From NCBI GenBank assembly GCA_964430755.1, contig CAYSFT010000001.1, forward strand, positions 39,578 through 103,577: a stretch of DNA of 64,000 nt, given 5' to 3'. Shown piece after piece: positions 58,184 through 64,000 of this stretch. Made by a program: the position numbers and the translations under genes. A model generated the notes under the pieces. That model did no database searches. It had not been told where the DNA came from and saw only the letters and a list, made by a program, of their open reading frames with translations. Position 1 is the stretch's first letter. Each line of letters begins with the position of its first letter. The stretch is from Flemingiibacterium sp964430755 (GTDB lineage: Bacteria; Bacillota; Clostridia; Oscillospirales; CAG-272).

Positions 58184-60001
58184 ATGCCAACAGATAGACA
58201 GAAAAAAATCCGTAATTTCTCAATAATTGCACATATCGACCACGGCAAATCAACCCTTGCCGACCGTATACTCGAATATACGCGCACCGTCGCAACACGT
58301 GACATGGAAGCACAGCTGCTTGACAACATGGATCTCGAGCGCGAGCGCGGAATCACGATAAAGGCACGTGCCGTCAAGCTCGACTACCATGCTCCGGACG
58401 GTGTTGATTACACATTAAACCTCATCGACACTCCCGGTCACGTTGACTTCGGCTATGAGGTGTCACGTTCACTCAACGCCTGCGAGGGTGCACTGCTCAT
58501 CGTTGACTCAACTCAGGGCGTCGAGGCGCAGACTCTCGCAAATGCATATCTTGCAATCGACAACAACCTCGAAATCGTTCCCGTTATCAACAAGATCGAC
58601 TTACCGTCCGCAGACGTTGAAAAGGTACGCGGAGAGATCGAGGATATCATCGGTATCCCTGCTGACGGCTGTCCTGCGGTTTCGGCAAAGGTCGGACTTA
58701 ATATAGATCAGGTGCTTGACAAAATAATCTCCGATATTCCCTGTCCCGTTGGGGATGAAAACGCACCGCTTCGCTGTCTTATTTTCGATTCGTATTATGA
58801 CAGCTATCTCGGCGTTGTCGTAAATATCCGTGTTATAGAGGGTACACTCCGTGCAGGCGACCGTATTAAATTAATGAGTACCGGCGCGGAATTTGACATC
58901 GTTGATGTCGGATATCTTGATGCTTTCGGACTCAAATCGGGCGAATTTCTTTCCGCAGGTGACGTCGGATATATCACAGCGAGTATAAAATCCGTCGGCG
59001 ATACACGTGTCGGCGATACTGTAACGCTCGCAAGCAATCCGGCATCCGAACCGCTTCCCGGCTTTAAGGAAGCGCGTCCGATGGTTTTCGCAGGTATATA
59101 CCCTGCCGACGGTGCACGCTACGGCGACCTCAAGGATGCGCTTGAAAAGCTCCAGCTCAACGACGCCGCTTTAACATTTGAAGCAGAAACTTCTGCAGCC
59201 CTCGGATTTGGTTTCCGCTGCGGATTTTTGGGACTTCTCCATATGGAAATCATCGAGGAACGCCTTGAGCGCGAGTTCAATCTTGATCTCATCACGACCG
59301 CTCCGAGCGTTATCTATAACATCGACTTAAAGAACGGCGAGCAGATACGCATCGACAATCCGTCAAACTATCCGAATCCCGACGAAATTGATACGGCTTA
59401 CGAGCCTGTGGTCAAGGCTTCAATAATTACGCCACCCGAATATGTCGGCGGTCTCATGGAGCTCTGTCAGGACAGACGCGGCGAATTTATCAATATGACC
59501 TATATCGACACAGACCGCGCCGAGCTTCATTACAATCTCCCGCTCAACGAGATCATATACGATTTTTTCGATGCGCTCAAATCCCGTTCCAAGGGCTATG
59601 CATCGCTTGACTATGAGATGGCAAGCTATGTTCCCTCAAAGCTTGTCAAGCTCGATATCCTGCTCAACGGCGATATCGTTGACGCCCTCTCGTTTATCGT
59701 ACACGAAGAAAAAGCATACACACGTGCAAGACGTATCTGCGAAAAGCTCAAGGATAACATTCCGCGTCAGCTCTTTGAGGTACCGATTCAGGCGGCGATC
59801 GGCGGAAAGGTCATCGCGCGCGAAACCGTAAAAGCAATGCGCAAGGACGTTCTTGCTAAATGCTACGGCGGTGACATCACACGTAAGAAGAAGCTGCTCG
59901 AAAAGCAGAAAGAGGGTAAAAAGAAGATGCGTCAGCTCGGTTCGGTTGAGGTTTCGCCCGAAGCATTCATGGCCGTGCTCAAGCTCGGCGACGAGGATTA
60001 A
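58184..60001 (+). CDS. lepA: Elongation factor 4 (LepA)
   Basis: A 605-residue translational GTPase that acts on stalled or early-elongating ribosomes. G domain: AHIDHGKSTLAD (G1), IDTPGHVDF (G3), NKIDLPSA (G4); then domains II-III, V and the unique C-terminal domain (QAAIGGKVIARETVKAMRKD, then VLAKCYGGDITRKKKLLEKQ). The start at 58184 is chosen for GAAAGGA 8 nt upstream and the canonical MPTDRQKKIRNFSIIAHIDH beginning; a longer open frame upstream overlaps the M23 gene. It lies 20 bp after it. Confidence 0.97.
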   Translation: MPTDRQKKIRNFSIIAHIDHGKSTLADRILEYTRTVATRDMEAQLLDNMDLERERGITIKARAVKLDYHAPDGVDYTLNLIDTPGHVDFGYEVSRSLNACEGALLIVDSTQGVEAQTLANAYLAIDNNLEIVPVINKIDLPSADVEKVRGEIEDIIGIPADGCPAVSAKVGLNIDQVLDKIISDIPCPVGDENAPLRCLIFDSYYDSYLGVVVNIRVIEGTLRAGDRIKLMSTGAEFDIVDVGYLDAFGLKSGEFLSAGDVGYITASIKSVGDTRVGDTVTLASNPASEPLPGFKEARPMVFAGIYPADGARYGDLKDALEKLQLNDAALTFEAETSAALGFGFRCGFLGLLHMEIIEERLEREFNLDLITTAPSVIYNIDLKNGEQIRIDNPSNYPNPDEIDTAYEPVVKASIITPPEYVGGLMELCQDRRGEFINMTYIDTDRAELHYNLPLNEIIYDFFDALKSRSKGYASLDYEMASYVPSKLVKLDILLNGDIVDALSFIVHEEKAYTRARRICEKLKDNIPRQLFEVPIQAAIGGKVIARETVKAMRKDVLAKCYGGDITRKKKLLEKQKEGKKKMRQLGSVEVSPEAFMAVLKLGDED

Positions 60002-60003
60002 AT

Positions 60004-60132
60004 GCGTGAAAAATAAATTTTCACGCCACGAATTTTTGTCTTTGTCGGCTTCCGCCGCCAATTTCGCAAGCGAAACCGCCAAAAATATCGACGATAAGGA
60101 AATCTTTGCTCTGCAAAGACATAGTGATCTAT
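60004..60132 (+). repeat. Structured intergenic repeat, copy 2 (between lepA and hemW)
   Basis: Hairpin A GCGTGAAAA-ATAAA-TTTTCACGC (60004-60026), starting 2 nt after the lepA stop; a central module with TTTGTCGG and CCGCCAAA; AAGGAAA (60096-60102); hairpin C TCTTTGC-TCT-GCAAAGA (60103-60119); then 13 nt to the ATG at 60133 (or 4 nt to an in-frame GTG at 60124). About 75% alike to copy 1 by eye over 115 nt. Confidence 0.85.
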
Positions 60133-61389
60133 ATGCAAAAAAAGAAACTCGGACTTTATATTCACATTCCGTTCTGCCATTCAAAATGTGCATACTGTGA
60201 TTTTTATTCACAGTCAAACGCAGACGATCTGCTGATGCAGCGTTACGTTGACGCGCTTCGTCTTCAGCTTGAGGATTACTCCGCCGCGGCACGAAATTAT
60301 ATAATTGATACAGTGTTCATCGGCGGCGGCACACCGACTGTTCTGCCTGTAAAGACGATGTGTGAGCTGATAAGCACAATAACACGCTGCTATAATCTTT
60401 CAAAAGACGTTGAGTTTACAATGGAAGCGAACCCTGCGACTGTCAGCCTCGCGGCACTGACAAAATATCGCAAGCTCGGCGTGAACCGTCTCAGTCTCGG
60501 ACTGCAGAGCGCAAACGCGGACGAGCTCACCGCCCTGTCACGTATTCACACGACAAGTGACTTCGAGGCAAGCTTCACTGCCGCACGTAAAGCAGGATTT
60601 GACAATATCAACGTAGATATCATGTACGGCATTCCGCTTCAGACCGCCGAAAGCTTTTCAAACACACTCAATTATGTATCAAGCTTTGAGCCGGAGCACA
60701 TCTCGGTCTACGGCTTAAAAATCGAAGACGGCACACCGTTCGCGCGTGTCCGCGAAACACTGATACTTCCCGACGAGGACACAGAGGCGGATATGTATCT
60801 CGACTGCGTGAGCTTTCTCAGTGTCATCGGATTCCGTCACTATGAAATATCAAATTTTGCACGCTCGGGATTCGAATGCCGTCACAATCTCAAATACTGG
60901 AACTGCGATGAATATCTCGGCTTCGGCTGTGCGGCACATTCATATTTTTCGAATATGCGCTTCTCAACAAAGCGTGACCTCATGCTCTTCATCGACGCGA
61001 TGGAGGCAGATATCTCTCGCGGCGGCATAATGGGCAATGACGGAATGGGTATCACCGAGTCACAGCTCAAAAATGCCCAGCCGATTGATGAATTCTATCA
61101 ACTGACGCCCTCAGAGCGTGTCGGCGAATATATCATGCTTCGCCTGCGGCTTTGCGACGGTATTTCGGCATCGGAATTTGAATCGCGTTTCGGAATCAAT
61201 TTTGACGCGGTTTACGGACGCCGACTGAAAATATATATTGACAATGGTTTCATGAAGTATGACGGCGACCGTTACGCATTCACAACCAAGGGAATGTATG
61301 TATCAAATTACATCCTCTCGACTATACTTGATTTTGACAAAGACAGCCGTATTGTGGGCGGTATCGCCGACGGCAGCGACAAAGCGTAA
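60133..61389 (+). CDS. hemW: Radical SAM protein HemW
   Basis: A 418-residue protein. The radical SAM cluster motif is CHSKCAYCDF (CxxxCxxC) near residue 14, preceded by LYIHIPF; SLGLQSANADELTALSRIHT and VDIMYGIPLQT follow, and the C-terminal HemW winged domain ends it. HemW is a heme chaperone or heme-inserting protein rather than a coproporphyrinogen oxidase. The start may be GTG at 60124 or ATG at 60133; initiation probably uses the SD-hairpin repeat. Confidence 0.93.
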   Translation: MQKKKLGLYIHIPFCHSKCAYCDFYSQSNADDLLMQRYVDALRLQLEDYSAAARNYIIDTVFIGGGTPTVLPVKTMCELISTITRCYNLSKDVEFTMEANPATVSLAALTKYRKLGVNRLSLGLQSANADELTALSRIHTTSDFEASFTAARKAGFDNINVDIMYGIPLQTAESFSNTLNYVSSFEPEHISVYGLKIEDGTPFARVRETLILPDEDTEADMYLDCVSFLSVIGFRHYEISNFARSGFECRHNLKYWNCDEYLGFGCAAHSYFSNMRFSTKRDLMLFIDAMEADISRGGIMGNDGMGITESQLKNAQPIDEFYQLTPSERVGEYIMLRLRLCDGISASEFESRFGINFDAVYGRRLKIYIDNGFMKYDGDRYAFTTKGMYVSNYILSTILDFDKDSRIVGGIADGSDKA

Positions 61390-61410
61390 TTATAATAAGG
61401 AGATTTAACC

Positions 61411-62676
61411 ATGATTGAACAGTTTTACACAGATCTTGACGGACTTATTCGTATCCCAAGCGTAGCCACAGACGGTGACGAGCAGTACCCGTTCGGAAAA
61501 GCCTGCGCAGATGCACTTGACTATACCCTTTCACTTTGCGAGTCATTCGGCTTCCGCACAAAGAAATGCTCCAATATGCTCGGCTGGGCAGAGATAGGCG
61601 AGGGCGATGAAATGATCGGTATACTCGCTCATCTTGACGTTGTTCCGGAGGGAGCAGATTGGGACTACCCTGCATTCGAGCTTACCCGTACCACTGTTGA
61701 CGGTGAAGAAAGACTCTACGGACGCGGTGTTGACGACGATAAAGGTCCTGCAATGATGTGCATTTATGCAATGCGCGTGCTTCTTAATTCAGGTGCACCA
61801 CTTAATAAACGTGTACGTATCATCTTCGGTCTCACCGAGGAGCGCGGAGAATGGGTTGATATGGAATACTACAAGGCAAATGAGGAGCTTCCGACCTTCG
61901 GCTTCACTCCCGATGCATCCTTCCCTGTCGGTTACGCAGAAAAAGGAATCGCTGTATTTGAGCTTGCAATGCCGAAGTCCGCGGCAGGTATTGACACAGT
62001 TTCGGGCGGAAATGCTCACAATATGGTTCCCGACCACTGTGAGTGTACTGTCGGCGGAAAAACATATACGGCAGACGGCATCTCCGTTCACGGAAGTGTT
62101 CCCGCCAAAGGCGTAAATGCGATTCTCAACTGCATGAAAAAGGTCAATGAGGATTCTCCCTGCAAGCTTTCAGAGTTCATCTGCAAGAAGTTTGATTCCG
62201 ACTGTGACGGTGCCGGACTCGGCATCAACATGAGTGACTCCGACAGTGGCGCACTTACTCTCAATCTCGGTGTTATCGAACTTCGCGGCGACGATATCGT
62301 TATGACCATAGACGTCCGCTATCCCGTTTGCAAAAAACACAGTGCAATACTCACAATGCTCCGCGCAAACGCTGAACAGTTTGGCGTGAGCGTTACCGCC
62401 ACCGAACATAAGCCACCGGTATTCATCGACAAAAACGGTGCATTCGTAAAAACACTTTGCGGCATCTATAACCGTGTTACCGGCGATAATGCAGAGCCGT
62501 TCTCTATGGGCGGCGGCACATATGCCCGTGCAATGCCGAATATTGTATCGTTCGGTCCGTCACTTCCCGGAACGCCCTCAGTAGCACATCAGAAAAATGA
62601 ATATGTCACAGTTCAGGCAGTTGACACAGCTGTACGCATTTATGCCGAGGCACTTCTTGAACTGATGGATATATAA
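61411..62676 (+). CDS. M20-family dipeptidase (PepV-like)
   Basis: A 421-residue zinc peptidase of the PepV/Sapep group that hydrolyses dipeptides. Metal motifs: LAHLDVVPEGADW (His, Asp), RGVDDDKGPAMM (Asp), LTEERGEWVDMEYY (catalytic and ligand Glu), FTPDASFPVGYAEKG and a C-terminal MGGGTYARAMPN with VAHQKNEYV. The second motif reads TEERGEW where relatives have TDEESGW. Ribosome site AAGGAG; 21 bp after hemW and 13 bp before the M29 gene, forming a peptide-degradation pair. Confidence 0.93.
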   Translation: MIEQFYTDLDGLIRIPSVATDGDEQYPFGKACADALDYTLSLCESFGFRTKKCSNMLGWAEIGEGDEMIGILAHLDVVPEGADWDYPAFELTRTTVDGEERLYGRGVDDDKGPAMMCIYAMRVLLNSGAPLNKRVRIIFGLTEERGEWVDMEYYKANEELPTFGFTPDASFPVGYAEKGIAVFELAMPKSAAGIDTVSGGNAHNMVPDHCECTVGGKTYTADGISVHGSVPAKGVNAILNCMKKVNEDSPCKLSEFICKKFDSDCDGAGLGINMSDSDSGALTLNLGVIELRGDDIVMTIDVRYPVCKKHSAILTMLRANAEQFGVSVTATEHKPPVFIDKNGAFVKTLCGIYNRVTGDNAEPFSMGGGTYARAMPNIVSFGPSLPGTPSVAHQKNEYVTVQAVDTAVRIYAEALLELMDI

Positions 62677-62689
62677 GGAGGATACAGAC

Positions 62690-63922
62690 ATGGGATTCAA
62701 AGAAAATCTTCGCGAATACGCGCGTATAATCGCAACAATGGGTGCGAATGTCACGCCCGACCGTTATGTTGTGCTCCGCTGTGCACTTGAGGCGGCAGAG
62801 CTCGGACGTATGGTGCAGGAGGAGTGCTTCAAACTCGGCGCAAAGGACGTTATCATGAACTGGGAGGATCAGCGCTCTGCCCGTACACGCCTTGACTATG
62901 CCGACATCGAACGCTTCCGTGAGGTTCCCGAATGGCGTGCGGAATCACGCAACTATTATGCACGCGAGGGATGCGTAACAATTGCCATAATCGCAGAAGA
63001 TCCCGATATTTTCGCAGGTGCTGACAGTGAAAAGCTTCGCGCAAGCACACTCGCAGGACGCAAAGCGTTCAAGGAATTTTACAAGGTCATGGACGAGGGT
63101 GGTCTGCGCTGGACTATCGCGGCATACCCGAACGAGGCATGGGCAACCAAGGTGTTCCCGAATGACACACCCGCAAACGCCGTAAAAAAGCTGTGGACAG
63201 CAATTTTCAAAACGGTACGTATCGGACGCGGCGATCCCGTCAAAAAATGGAAAAAGCACGACCGTATGCTCAAGCGCCGCGCAAAGGTGCTGAACACCGA
63301 AAAATTCGTCGCACTTCGTTATAAGAACTCACTCGGCACAAATTTCACCGTCGGACTTGCAGAGGGACACATCTGGAAAGGCGGTTCAGAAAAGTGCAAA
63401 GCCAAGGTCAGCTATTTCCCCAATATGCCGACCGAGGAGATCTTTACAATGCCCGACTGCAGAAAGGCTGACGGCAAGGTATATTCCGCAATGCCGCTTT
63501 CCTATCAGGGCGAGCTTATTGATAAATTCTGGCTCGAATTTAAGGACGGCGCGGTAATTGCACACGGCGCAGAATCGGGCAAACGTGCGCTTGACAGACT
63601 GCTTGACACCGATGAGGGCTCACGCAGACTCGGCGAGGTTGCACTCATTCCTCACGATTCTCCGATTTCAAACCTCGGCATACTTTTCTATAACACCCTC
63701 TTTGATGAAAACGCATCCTGCCATCTTGCGCTCGGCGAATGTTACCCCGATACAATGAAAGGCGGCGAAAAGCTTTCAGAGGATGAGCTTCTTGAACGCG
63801 GAGGAAACCGCAGTGCAAATCACGTTGACTTCATGATCGGTACATCCGATATGGAAATCGTCGGAATCAAGGCTGACGGAAGTGAAATCAAGGTATTCGA
63901 AAACGGTAATTTTGTAATATAA
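62690..63922 (+). CDS. M29-family aminopeptidase (AmpS/PepS-like)
   Basis: A 410-residue metallo-aminopeptidase. The two-metal ligands are found in the family order: PNMPTEEIFTMPDCRKADG (Glu), GEVALIPHDSPIS (Glu), LFDENASCHLALGECY (His), and NRSANHVDFMIGTSDMEIVG (His and Asp). It should remove N-terminal residues from peptides, complementing the dipeptidase directly upstream. AGGAGG precedes the ATG. No terminator follows before the IS-like tip, so read-through into it is expected. Confidence 0.95.
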   Translation: MGFKENLREYARIIATMGANVTPDRYVVLRCALEAAELGRMVQEECFKLGAKDVIMNWEDQRSARTRLDYADIERFREVPEWRAESRNYYAREGCVTIAIIAEDPDIFAGADSEKLRASTLAGRKAFKEFYKVMDEGGLRWTIAAYPNEAWATKVFPNDTPANAVKKLWTAIFKTVRIGRGDPVKKWKKHDRMLKRRAKVLNTEKFVALRYKNSLGTNFTVGLAEGHIWKGGSEKCKAKVSYFPNMPTEEIFTMPDCRKADGKVYSAMPLSYQGELIDKFWLEFKDGAVIAHGAESGKRALDRLLDTDEGSRRLGEVALIPHDSPISNLGILFYNTLFDENASCHLALGECYPDTMKGGEKLSEDELLERGGNRSANHVDFMIGTSDMEIVGIKADGSEIKVFENGNFVI

Positions 63923-63949
63923 TAGTTCAAGGGCTGTTGCGTAAATGAT

Positions 63950-64000
63950 ATGCACCCCAAAAGTTAGACGCTTTTGGAGGTGCATATTTTATGGCAAAAA
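63950..64000 (+). mobile_element. Left tip of an IS3-family-like insertion sequence with the first codons of its OrfA
   Basis: The end of the window shows TGCACCCCAAAAGTTAGAC, typical of IS3-family (IS150-type) ends. It forms a hairpin: ATGCACC-CCAAAAG (63950-63963) with CTTTTGG-A-GGTGCAT (63971-63985). An ATG at 63991 begins M-A-K, the usual start of the OrfA helix-turn-helix protein, with GGAGGT 9 nt upstream inside the hairpin. The rest is outside the window, so the family call rests on the tip alone. Confidence 0.6.

Overview
The window reads as a chromosomal segment of a low-to-mid GC anaerobic Bacillota, most likely a gut or rumen Clostridia of the Oscillospiraceae type. The reasons are: AAAGGAG-type ribosome binding sites at nearly every start; sigma-A promoters with 17 bp spacing; hrcA-grpE-dnaK-dnaJ headed by a perfect CIRCE operator; MecA; a class 1B dihydroorotate dehydrogenase (PyrD plus PyrK); PPi-dependent phosphofructokinase; and indolepyruvate ferredoxin oxidoreductase with phenylacetate-CoA ligases. 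Species cannot be named from the sequence alone. No rRNA, tRNA, CRISPR array or prophage was seen.

Layout. 1-3060: the end of a beta-helix/carbohydrate-binding surface protein, a PocR-AraC regulator and a drug/metabolite exporter. 3066-20456 (minus strand, a long block of housekeeping genes): tandem polysaccharide deacetylases, the heat-shock operon, prmA, rsmE, a membrane protein, a CdaR-type regulator, then ftsE-ftsX-M23 peptidase-S41 protease-greA-lysS. Between dnaK and dnaJ lies an about 420 bp imperfect palindrome. 20584-23670 (plus): an orphan OadB-like sodium pump subunit with a small OadG-like partner, then an ECF sigma factor with its membrane partner. 23668-30081 (minus): uracil-DNA glycosylase, asparaginase, a response-regulator-like protein and pyrC-pyrF-pyrK-pyrD. 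30156-36360: mecA, hflK-hflC-CBM9, NhaC antiporter and a PDZ membrane protein. 36379-41865 (minus): paaK-iorA-iorB-paaK-ACT, for aryl-pyruvate/aryl-acetate metabolism. 41992-45723 (minus): ligA-cdd-obg. 45787-49593 (plus): zinc dehydrogenase, SDR and PHP protein, a likely sugar-phosphate catabolic trio. 49609-54519 (minus): a compact four-gene unit with two regulators, pfp with a small membrane protein, a cytidylate-kinase-like protein and an S1-domain protein. 54613-64000: eutH, a NagD-like HAD phosphatase (minus), a degenerate LytM protein, lepA, hemW, PepV-like M20 and M29 aminopeptidase, and at the right edge the tip of an IS3-like element.

The most unusual signal is a family of three structured intergenic repeats (28304-28423 minus, 56647-56779 minus, 60004-60132 plus). 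Each ends with AAGGAA followed at once by a strong hairpin and, 12-14 nt later, by the start codon of a gene. The stem sequences differ between copies but pairing is kept, which argues for RNA function. Folding the hairpin would shorten an otherwise unusable Shine-Dalgarno distance. Other points worth a look are the duplicated OadB signature inside the small OadG-like protein, the M23 protein that has lost a zinc ligand, the dnaK/dnaJ palindrome, the dyad-plus-direct-repeat promoter of the four-gene regulatory unit, and the IS tip whose hairpin hides the transposase ribosome binding site.
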